Assembly: GCA_003695725.1 (NCBI GenBank)
Contig: RFHX01000173.1
Coordinates: 1 to 13,650, forward strand
Length of the DNA stretch: 13,650 nucleotides
Source: Candidatus Schekmanbacteria bacterium
GTDB taxonomy: Bacteria > Schekmanbacteria > GWA2-38-11 > J061
Direction of reading: 5' to 3'
Part shown: one piece after another, positions 1 to 5,975 of the stretch
Layout of the letters: each line of letters opens with the position of its first letter
How positions within the stretch are numbered: position 1 is the stretch's first letter
Translations under genes and position numbers: made by a program
The notes under the pieces: generated by a model
Databases searched by the model: none
What the model saw: the letters and a program-made list of their open reading frames with translations, nothing else
Told to the model about the DNA's origin: nothing

Positions 1-69
1 AATTAATATTATAGGATTAGAGAATGGGATGTCAAAAGAAACAAATTCAACAAAATATCACTTTATATT

Positions 70-84
70 TCAATAAGTTATTGA
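70..84. promoter_or_regulatory. Palindrome upstream of the sigma-54 promoter, candidate activator site
   Basis: The sequence TCAATAA-G-TTATTGA is a perfect 7+7 inverted repeat around a single central base. It ends about 23 bases before the first base of the -24 element of the downstream promoter. Sigma-54 promoters need an enhancer-binding activator, and such proteins bind dyads upstream, usually somewhat further away than this. The dyad is seen directly; the role as an activator site is inference. Confidence 0.35.
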
Positions 85-107
85 TTTTTTTCAAGTTCCT
101 TAAAAAG

Positions 108-124
108 TTGGCATAAATTATGCA
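108..124 (+). promoter_or_regulatory. Sigma-54 (RpoN) -24/-12 promoter of the PEP-CTERM gene
   Basis: The sequence TTGGCATAAATTATGCA matches the RpoN consensus YTGGCAC-N5-TTGCW. GG at 110-111 and GC at 122-123 are separated by exactly ten bases, and TTGGCA and TGCA are both intact. Transcription would start near 135, leaving a leader of about 30 bases before the ATG at 166. The spacer is also a dyad (GCATAA-A-TTATGC). Expression of PEP-CTERM genes through RpoN and the PrsK/PrsR two-component system is known in other bacteria, which supports the call. Confidence 0.72.
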
Positions 125-165
125 TATTATCATAGTTAAAAACAAGATTTATTGGAGGATCTTCA

Positions 166-1023
166 ATGAAAAAATTTTTGGTAATAAGTTTGGTTTCAAT
201 GTTTGCAGTTGTATTTGCTTTGGTTAATCCAGCTGGGGCAGCTATTGATCTTGCGCCAGTAGCAGAAGGAAGCGCAGGAACGGAATTTCATCAGACCTTT
301 TATTATACCTCATCAGGAAGTTCATTTTCAACTACATCGTCACAGCCATTCGTCAGCAGTATAACCGGGTCTCCCAATCATATCATTCACACATCAGTAA
401 GTAGTTATGTAAATTCAGGACCTTTCATCAGGGCAGCAAGATATATTACTTCCTTTTCTACTTCCACTGGGTATTCTTCGACATATGTTTCAATCCAACG
501 AGTATTGAAGGGAATTGTCGAGTTTGATATATCTTCACTGTCATCACTTTCAGGTCCTTTTACAGCTCAGCTTAGACTTGATTTTCACAAATTGAATATA
601 AGCTCCAATATTCCTGTAACCGTTTCATTGTATGATATGACAGAAGCAACAGAAGATGGAACAATCTCAACCTTCGCTAAAGGTGCAAAAATCGCTGATA
701 TTTTAAATGTTACACCATATGGTAATCCCCCTTCAGGATTTTATTACTTCGATGTTACTTCAGAACTTGTGGCAGATTTAGCAAATATCGGCTCAAACAC
801 TTACAGTGGTTTTATTATTGATTATGATGTGCCAGATCCATCATTTCCAATGGACCATTTCTATGATGCACTTGGAGAAGTTGATTTTCAGAATTATGAC
901 GGCGGTGGAAGTGAAGGTCCATTACTCACTATCAATACGGCTCCAATTCCTGAACCAACCTCACTTATTCTTTTAGGTTCAGGTCTCATTGGAGTTTATT
1001 TTATCAGAAGAAAATTAAAATAA
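166..1023 (+). CDS. PEP-CTERM sorting domain protein, surface-exported
   Basis: This is an exported protein of 285 residues, probably a surface or extracellular-matrix protein processed by an exosortase. A Sec signal peptide occupies residues 1 to about 26 (MKK start, hydrophobic core, A-G-A-A cleavage region). The last 26 residues form a PEP-CTERM signal: P-E-P-T-S at 262-266, a hydrophobic span and a terminal R-R-K-L-K. The body is rich in Ser, Thr, Tyr and Gly, with alternating hydrophobic stretches. A segment around residues 115-155 (V-E-F-D-I-S-S-L, then L-R-L-D-F) resembles the beta-sandwich pattern of DNRLRE/CBM-like modules of surface proteins, but I cannot assign a named domain. The start is supported by GGAGG at 154-158, seven bases before the ATG. 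No exosortase lies in the window, so the sorting machinery must be elsewhere. It has its own promoter and terminator and is monocistronic. Ligand and function are unknown. Confidence 0.88.
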   Translation: MKKFLVISLVSMFAVVFALVNPAGAAIDLAPVAEGSAGTEFHQTFYYTSSGSSFSTTSSQPFVSSITGSPNHIIHTSVSSYVNSGPFIRAARYITSFSTSTGYSSTYVSIQRVLKGIVEFDISSLSSLSGPFTAQLRLDFHKLNISSNIPVTVSLYDMTEATEDGTISTFAKGAKIADILNVTPYGNPPSGFYYFDVTSELVADLANIGSNTYSGFIIDYDVPDPSFPMDHFYDALGEVDFQNYDGGGSEGPLLTINTAPIPEPTSLILLGSGLIGVYFIRRKLK

Positions 1024-1040
1024 CCCTTTAGGCACCTCCT

Positions 1041-1087
1041 AAAAAAAATGGTGTTCGTCTTTCCCTTAGACGGACGCCATTTTTTTT
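1041..1087 (+). terminator. Rho-independent terminator after the PEP-CTERM gene
   Basis: A 20-base arm at 1041-1060 pairs with 1068-1087 around a 7-base loop (TTCCCTT), with only two G-U pairs in the stem. The core is GGTGTTCGTCT against AGACGGACGCC. It is flanked by eight A on one side and eight T on the other, so it could work in both directions. It begins 18 bases after the stop codon. Confidence 0.9.
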
Positions 1088-1138
1088 GGTTGAATTCTCC
1101 TAAATAAAGAATAGGCTATTTATATTTGAAAAATAAAA

Positions 1139-1147
1139 TGTTATAAA
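1139..1147 (+). promoter_or_regulatory. Possible extended -10 promoter for the TPR/sulfatase-fold pair
   Basis: TG-T-TATAAA forms an extended -10 element (5 of 6 matches to TATAAT) with no convincing -35 upstream. The region is very AT-rich, so chance matches are likely. A start near 1154 would give a leader of about 60 bases that begins with the dyad at 1157-1175. Confidence 0.3.
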
Positions 1148-1156
1148 TAAAATCTA

Positions 1157-1198
1157 TTTTGTCTTTTCGACAAAAATTGACTTTAGAAATTAATTTCT
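1157..1198. promoter_or_regulatory. Two adjacent dyads in the leader of the TPR gene
   Basis: TTTTGTC (1157-1163) and GACAAAA (1169-1175) form a perfect 7-base inverted repeat around TTTTC. A separate perfect 14-base palindrome, AGAAATTAATTTCT, lies at 1185-1198, just before the start codon at 1214. They may be operators or leader hairpins. The second could also fold over the translation start region, where no good Shine-Dalgarno is visible. Function is inferred only. Confidence 0.3.
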
Positions 1199-1213
1199 TT
1201 GAAAAATTGATAA

Positions 1214-2068
1214 ATGAACTTTTCTTTTAAAACATTTCTTTCATTATTCATTATCATATTATATGCTCATCAATCTTATTCTTTAGTTGAAAAAAAAGAG
1301 ATAAATACACCAGCCATCAACAATAGGTCCCTAACATCTTTACAGAATGATAGAAGTGAATATATTGCAATCCTGCTTGAAGCAATTAAAAAAGAACCAA
1401 CCAACATTTCTTTGAAAGAGCAGTTAGCACTTCAATATTTAAGAGAAAAAAATTTTGACTCTGCAATAAACATCTTTAACGAAATTATAAAACTTAAGCC
1501 CAATTCATATCTTCATTATAACGCATTGGGTTCCGCTTATGGTTTTAAGGGGGATATGGAGAATGCAATTAAAAACTACAAAAAAGCTATCAAACTAAAC
1601 CCTTCCTTTGCTGAAGCCCATAAAAATTTAGGAAATGCATATATTGGAGAACAAAAATTCGATTTAGCTCTTGATGAATTTAAAAAAGCCCTAAAACTTA
1701 AACCTGATTATTATCAGGTGATGAACAACATAGCCTCCCTTTATTTTATGGAAAATAAAATGGATGATGCTCTAAAAGCTGTTGAAAATGCACTTTCAAT
1801 AGAACCGGATTTTCTTCCTGCAAAAAAAATACAGGGAAAAATATATAAGCGGAAAGGAGAGTTTAAAAGAGCCCTCAACATTTTCAATGAAATTCTAATG
1901 AATAATCCTAAAGAGGTTGAATCAATAAAAATAATTGCCGGAATCTATTTGCGTCTGGGAAATTATCAGAAAGCCCTTGAATTTTGTAAAAGATACATTG
2001 AATTGAGGCCATCTGATCCTGACAAACATGATTACATCACTTTCATAAACTACTTTGAAAATGAATAG
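1214..2068 (+). CDS. Exported tetratricopeptide (TPR) repeat protein
   Basis: This is a 284-residue protein likely to be periplasmic or membrane-associated. Residues 1-23 form a signal peptide or N-terminal anchor (hydrophobic core F-L-S-L-F-I-I-I-L, then a Y-S end). There is no lipobox Cys. From about residue 65 to 268 there are six TPR units of 34 residues with the usual G/A-x-x-Y and A-L/A-I helix signatures and Pro near each unit end (K-L-K-P-N, K-L-N-P-S, K-L-K-P-D, S-I-E-P-D, E-L-R-P-S). A weaker partial unit lies at 48-64. TPRs bind other proteins; there is no catalytic domain. The ATG at 1214 has only a weak ribosome-binding site. The gene overlaps the next by 8 bases, so the two are almost certainly cotranscribed and translationally coupled, which suggests the products work together. 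The gene is notably A-rich compared with the minus-strand genes further right. Confidence 0.85.
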   Translation: MNFSFKTFLSLFIIILYAHQSYSLVEKKEINTPAINNRSLTSLQNDRSEYIAILLEAIKKEPTNISLKEQLALQYLREKNFDSAINIFNEIIKLKPNSYLHYNALGSAYGFKGDMENAIKNYKKAIKLNPSFAEAHKNLGNAYIGEQKFDLALDEFKKALKLKPDYYQVMNNIASLYFMENKMDDALKAVENALSIEPDFLPAKKIQGKIYKRKGEFKRALNIFNEILMNNPKEVESIKIIAGIYLRLGNYQKALEFCKRYIELRPSDPDKHDYITFINYFENE

Positions 2069-4181
2069 AATAATAAGAGGAAAAGAAAAAATAATATTAT
2101 TTCTTATTCAGTTGACTGCAATTTTTTTTCTATTTTTCATTATCTCATGCAATAAATTTGCCTCCTTTGGGAAAGCAAAGAATTTAATCATTATAACAAT
2201 GGATACAACAAGGGCAGATGCGCTCGAATGTTATGGAAATAAAAATGTGCACACTCCAAATATAAATCGAATTGCGCAAGAGGGAATCCTTTTCAGCAAT
2301 GCGGCAAGCGCTGCACCCATTACCCTGCCCAGCCATTCATCAATTATGACAGGGCTTTTTCCTATCAACCATGGAGCAAGGGACAACAGCATTTATATCC
2401 TGCCAGAAGAAAACACTACTCTTGCTGAGGTTTTCAAAGAAAAAGGATTCAACACAGCAGGAATAGTAAGTACTTTCATTCTTGATTCCCAATACGGCAT
2501 CAACCAAGGATTTGATTTTTTTGATGACAAATTTCTTAACCCTGAACAAAAGGGACGACTTCCTGTCCAACGTAAAGGAATTGAAACAGCTACTGTTGCA
2601 ATAGATTGGCTTGAAGAGAATGCAAAGAAAAAGCCCTTCTTTATGTGGGTGCATTTCTATGATCCTCATGCAGATTATAACCCTCCTGAACCTTACAAGA
2701 CCGCTTATATTGACAATCTTTATCTTGGCGAAGTTGCATATACAGATATGTGCATTGGAATGATAATAAAGGAATTAAAAAAGCTGGATCTTTATGATGA
2801 CACTCTATTCGTAATTACTGCTGACCATGGAGAAAGTTTAGGCGAACACGGTGAACAAACACATGGTATATTTATCTATGATGGGACTATTCATGTCCCT
2901 CTCATTATAAGAGATCCTACATCATCCATCAGAGGGAAAAAAATCGACACACAGGTGCGTCTTGTTGATATCTTTCCAACTGTGCTTGAATTGATGGGAA
3001 TAGACTACAAAGGGGAAACCGATGGTGTAAGCGTTGCCGGTTTTTTTGAAGGGAAAGAAGTTGATGAAAACCCTTCCTATTGTGAAGCGGAAATTCCCAA
3101 ATCCTTCTATTGGAATGCTTTGAAAGGTATACGCTTTGACGGATGGAAATACATCTTTGGAAAGAACAAGGAGCTCTATAACCTTAAAGATGACCCGTCT
3201 GAACGCATCAACTTGATTGAAAAAGAATCTTCCAAGGCAAAACAGCTTTTTACGATTTTAAAGAGAATAGTTGCCAATAAGAGAACATTTAAAAAAGAGA
3301 GCAATATAAAACCTCTCGACGAAGAAACAATTGAAAAACTGAAAGCTCTCGGATATTTTCAAGCTGGAGGGACAAGCGGTAAAGAGGAAGAATATGATGA
3401 ACTTCCAACGGAATTTTCCCGTCCTGACCCATTGGAACAAATTAAAAATTATAGAAAGTTCCAAAGAATCAATAACCTAATTGACAGCAAGCAATACGAT
3501 GCAGCTGAAAAGGGGCTAAAAGAAATCATAAAAGAAGACCCTGAAAATCCACGTTTTTTATCAACATTGGCAGAAATGTATAAGACTTTGGACCGCATAA
3601 AGGAAGCCATCCCTCTGTATGAAAAGGCAGCTAAATTTGATCCAAAAAACGGTAGATATTATTTTCTAATTGGCAACCTCTATAATCGAATCGGCAAACC
3701 CTCAAAAGCCATTGAATTTTATAAAAAAACAGTTCAACTCAATCCGAGACACTTTCTCGCTCATTATAATCTCGGAAGGTTTTACACACTTCAGGGAGAT
3801 TATGAAAAAGCGATTCTTGAATATGAAACTGCCTTAAAACTTCGCCCTGATCATTCATATTCATACAACAATCTTGCTTACATTTATATGGAAAAACTCA
3901 ATGACAAAAAGAAAGGGTTAGAATATTTGAAAAAAGCTGTAAAAGCTTCGCCAAATATTGCATTCATAAGAAAAAATTATGCAAGCGCTCTAATAGATTT
4001 AGGGAAATATAAAGAAGCTGAAAAGGAAATGAAGGAAGCTCTTCGTCTCGAGCCAAATAACCCAAAATATTATACAGAGCTTGGAAATATCTACAAAAAA
4101 ATGGGAGACTTAGAAAAAGCTCAGGAAATGTGGAAAAAATCCACTGAAATCTCATCTTCTAAAGAAGGTTCAACATCATAG
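2061..4181 (+). CDS. Sulfatase-fold (alkaline phosphatase superfamily) lipoprotein with C-terminal TPRs
   Basis: This is a 706-residue fusion. Residues 1-30 are a lipoprotein signal with lipobox I-I-S-C (Cys30), so it is predicted to be membrane-anchored and outside the cytoplasm. Residues about 40-440 form a sulfatase/alkaline phosphatase-fold domain: metal ligand Asp48 in M-D-T-T-R-A-D, nucleophile region T-L-P-S-H at 88-92 followed by S-S-I-M-T-G, His198 and His203 in V-H-F-Y-D-P-H, and A-D-H-G-E at 254-258 with a downstream T-H-G. Residues about 468-695 hold seven TPRs. Classical sulfatases have C/S-x-P-x-R, with Cys or Ser turned into formylglycine. Here Thr and His replace Cys and Arg, so an unmodified Thr nucleophile, as in nucleotide phosphodiesterases or phosphoethanolamine transferases, is more likely. 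The substrate is unknown. ATG at 2061 is preferred; an in-frame TTG lies two codons upstream at 2055. The start overlaps the upstream stop, implying translational coupling. Confidence 0.87.
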   Translation: MNRIIRGKEKIILFLIQLTAIFFLFFIISCNKFASFGKAKNLIIITMDTTRADALECYGNKNVHTPNINRIAQEGILFSNAASAAPITLPSHSSIMTGLFPINHGARDNSIYILPEENTTLAEVFKEKGFNTAGIVSTFILDSQYGINQGFDFFDDKFLNPEQKGRLPVQRKGIETATVAIDWLEENAKKKPFFMWVHFYDPHADYNPPEPYKTAYIDNLYLGEVAYTDMCIGMIIKELKKLDLYDDTLFVITADHGESLGEHGEQTHGIFIYDGTIHVPLIIRDPTSSIRGKKIDTQVRLVDIFPTVLELMGIDYKGETDGVSVAGFFEGKEVDENPSYCEAEIPKSFYWNALKGIRFDGWKYIFGKNKELYNLKDDPSERINLIEKESSKAKQLFTILKRIVANKRTFKKESNIKPLDEETIEKLKALGYFQAGGTSGKEEEYDELPTEFSRPDPLEQIKNYRKFQRINNLIDSKQYDAAEKGLKEIIKEDPENPRFLSTLAEMYKTLDRIKEAIPLYEKAAKFDPKNGRYYFLIGNLYNRIGKPSKAIEFYKKTVQLNPRHFLAHYNLGRFYTLQGDYEKAILEYETALKLRPDHSYSYNNLAYIYMEKLNDKKKGLEYLKKAVKASPNIAFIRKNYASALIDLGKYKEAEKEMKEALRLEPNNPKYYTELGNIYKKMGDLEKAQEMWKKSTEISSSKEGSTS

Positions 4182-4455
4182 TGAAACTAATGAGATTTTA
4201 GAGCTACATTTTGTCTCAATCGGTTTTTCTTATTTTCCTTTACCTTATAATTTTTGCATGCTTCCTGCTTAAACTAATTGTCTGCTACTATATCTGCTAT
4301 TAGATACATTAAAATGCTTGAACCGGTAAATAACGAAAAGTATACCTTCAACAAAAAGTATACTCTTCCAAATAGTTGATTTATCCGTTTAGAAAGATAT
4401 CGCACTAGCACAAAAAGTGCAGAATTACCGGATAAGTTTTCTAAAAAGTAAGATT
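4182..4455. other. Convergent intergenic region with small repeats
   Basis: No gene is seen between the converging sulfatase-fold and acyl-CoA dehydrogenase genes. AAAAGTATAC occurs twice, at 4336-4345 and 4354-4363, exactly 18 bases apart, each copy containing the palindrome GTATAC. Further on, TTATCCG (4381-4387) and CGGATAA (4429-4435) form an inverted repeat that encloses a GCAC-AAAAA-GTGC hairpin (4408-4420). A weak dyad near 4191 to 4216 (TGAGA against TCTCA, followed by a T-rich run) might terminate the plus-strand unit. None of these is a convincing intrinsic terminator. The repeats may only reflect AT-rich spacer DNA or a small structured RNA. Confidence 0.35.
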
Positions 4456-5595
4456 TTATCCCTTCAAAAGTTTGTTTGCGATGACAAGCCGCTGAATCTG
4501 ATTTGTTCCTTCATAGATTTGAGTAATCTTTGCATCTCTCATCATCTTCTCTACTGGATAATCTCTCATATATCCATAACCACCAAGAATCTGTACTGCA
4601 TCAACAGTAACTTTCATAGCAACATCCGATGCAAGAAGTTTACACATAGCCGCTTCCTTACCAATATCTCTTGCGCCTGAATCAATATATCTCGCCACAG
4701 TATAAAGAAGCGCTCGTGCCGATTCAATTTGAGTTGCCATATCTGCTAGCATAATCTGAATTGTTTGATTTGCTGATATTGTCTTGCCAAACTGCTCTCT
4801 TACCTTGGAATATTCAAGAGCTTCTTCGAATGCCCCTTGCGCAATTCCAAGTGCTTGCGCTGCCACGCCAGGCCTCGCCTTATCCAATGTTTTCATCGTT
4901 ATAAGAAAACCAGCATTTTCTTTATATATGAGATTTTCAGCAGGAATTTCACAATCTTCAAAAATAAGTTCTCTGGTTGCAGATGCTCTTATTCCCATCT
5001 TTTCTGCTTTTTTGCCAAATGAAAAACCAGGAGTTCCTTTTTCAACGACAAAAGCAGATAAACCGCGTGCGCCTTTTGAACGATTCGTAGAGGCAATAAC
5101 AGTATATATCTCCGCTTCTCCTCCATTAGTTATCCATTGTTTGGTTCCATTGAGGACATATCGGTCACCCTTTTTATCGGCGCGTGTCTTGACATTTCCT
5201 GCATCACTTCCTGCTTCTGCCTCCGTAAGAGCAAAAGCGGCAAGAGCATCGCCCGAGGCTATCCTTGTAAGATATTTCTTTTTCTGCTCTTCACTTCCAA
5301 ATAAGATAAGAGGATATGAACCAAGTGCATTTGCTCCATATGAAATTGCAATACCTGCGCATACTCTTGAAAACTCCTCCATCACAAGCGCCATCTCGAA
5401 TGTCCCCATTCCAGCGCCGCCATATTCCTCTTCTATATAAAGACCGCTTAAATCAGCATCTTTAATTGCTTTCATCACTTCATAAGGAAATTCTTCTGTT
5501 TCATCAAGCTTTGCTCTGATTGGTTTTATCTTCTCTTCAGCTATTTTTCGAGCCAAGTCTTTGATCATTTTTTGTTCTTCTGTTAACTGATACAT
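4456..5595 (-). CDS. Acyl-CoA dehydrogenase
   Basis: This is a 379-residue cytoplasmic FAD flavoenzyme of the short/medium-chain acyl-CoA dehydrogenase type, catalysing alpha,beta-dehydrogenation of an acyl-CoA and passing electrons to ETF. The length is normal for the family. The N-terminal helical domain starts M-Y-Q-L-T-E-E-Q. The signature A-L-T-E-A-E-A-G-S-D-A-G is near residues 120-135, followed by the K-Q-W-I-T-N-G flavin-contact motif. The second signature Q-I-L-G-G-Y-G-Y-M-R-D-Y-P lies near 335-347. The C-terminal Q-I-Y-E-G-T-N-Q-I-Q carries Glu362, the position of the catalytic base in butyryl-CoA dehydrogenase and MCAD. Chain-length or branched-chain preference cannot be read from sequence. 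The start is firm: AAGGAGG sits 7 to 13 bases before the ATG. It has its own promoter and appears monocistronic. No etfAB, thiolase or hydratase lies beside it, so the pathway cannot be fixed from context. Confidence 0.96.
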   Translation of the reverse strand: MYQLTEEQKMIKDLARKIAEEKIKPIRAKLDETEEFPYEVMKAIKDADLSGLYIEEEYGGAGMGTFEMALVMEEFSRVCAGIAISYGANALGSYPLILFGSEEQKKKYLTRIASGDALAAFALTEAEAGSDAGNVKTRADKKGDRYVLNGTKQWITNGGEAEIYTVIASTNRSKGARGLSAFVVEKGTPGFSFGKKAEKMGIRASATRELIFEDCEIPAENLIYKENAGFLITMKTLDKARPGVAAQALGIAQGAFEEALEYSKVREQFGKTISANQTIQIMLADMATQIESARALLYTVARYIDSGARDIGKEAAMCKLLASDVAMKVTVDAVQILGGYGYMRDYPVEKMMRDAKITQIYEGTNQIQRLVIANKLLKG

Positions 5596-5664
5596 CCATT
5601 GCCTCCTTAATTAAAATTCAGGGGAAAAATAAAAGATATGAATCTTTAAAAAATTGAAGTTTAA

Positions 5665-5693
5665 AATCTATTTTAGGAATAACCTAATGTCAA
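5665..5693 (-). promoter_or_regulatory. Sigma-70-type promoter of the acyl-CoA dehydrogenase gene
   Basis: Read on the minus strand, a perfect -35 TTGACA (5693-5688) is followed after 17 bases by TAGATT (5670-5665), which matches four of six positions of TATAAT. The spacer contains the small dyad TAGG-TTATT-CCTA, which would place a repressor between the two promoter elements. Transcription would start about 65 bases before the ATG. Confidence 0.6.
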
Positions 5694-5945
5694 GGAATTT
5701 TAGGGAATTGTAAGTTTGAAAAAGTAAAATGATAAATCCAATTACTATAATGAAATATCAAATTTTTAAAAGAGTAAGGCAACTGCCTGATGGGGCAAGA
5801 AATTTTTCATTCAGGAAATCCCACGACCTCTCTCCACCACTTCTTGATATATTTCCTTGAAGGATAGCTAAGTAAAAGCCATGGACATTATCTAAATCTT
5901 TGGGAAAGAGATGAATTTGCTGAATCTCTCTTCGAATACGCCAAG

Positions 5946-5970
5946 AAAAGTCAAAAGCAGACTTGACCCC
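5946..5970. repeat. Small palindromic repeat-like element
   Basis: GTCAA (5950-5954) and TTGAC (5963-5967) pair around AAGCAGAC. The overlapping AAGTC/GACTT pair gives an alternative fold. The element directly follows the LamG gene stop, and on the minus strand it is followed by TTTTCTT, so it may act as a weak terminator. Its look (a GGGGTCAAGTCTGC-type motif) reminds me of short interspersed repeats near REP-associated transposases in environmental genomes. That resemblance is from memory and unverified. Only one copy is in the window. Confidence 0.35.
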
Positions 5971-5975
5971 TTTCT

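Larger units (their letters stand above)
5596..5975. other. 380-base gap: promoter side plus unrecognised open frame
   Basis: The right part of this gap is not obviously regulatory. On the minus strand a frame stays open for 73 codons from 5979 to the stop at 5758, without an ATG. Its predicted text includes D-N-V-H-G-F-Y-L-A-I-L and S-W-D-F-L-N-E-K-F-L, which looks protein-like rather than random, although I recognise no family. It may be a decayed gene fragment. The left part (5665-5693) holds the acyl-CoA dehydrogenase promoter. Confidence 0.35.

Noticed and set aside
2340-2669. Minus-strand open frame inside the sulfatase-fold gene
   Set aside because: It is antisense to conserved sulfatase motifs, has no RBS and no recognisable domain; it is a shadow frame.
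2061-4181. Calling this a standard arylsulfatase
   Set aside because: The formylglycine motif C/S-x-P-x-R is not present (T-L-P-S-H instead), so a named sulfatase activity cannot be supported.
4784-5440. Long plus-strand open frame of about 218 codons
   Set aside because: It lies entirely antisense to the acyl-CoA dehydrogenase, whose motifs, catalytic Glu, RBS and promoter are clear. It has low-complexity Ser/Pro/Ala text and no RBS.
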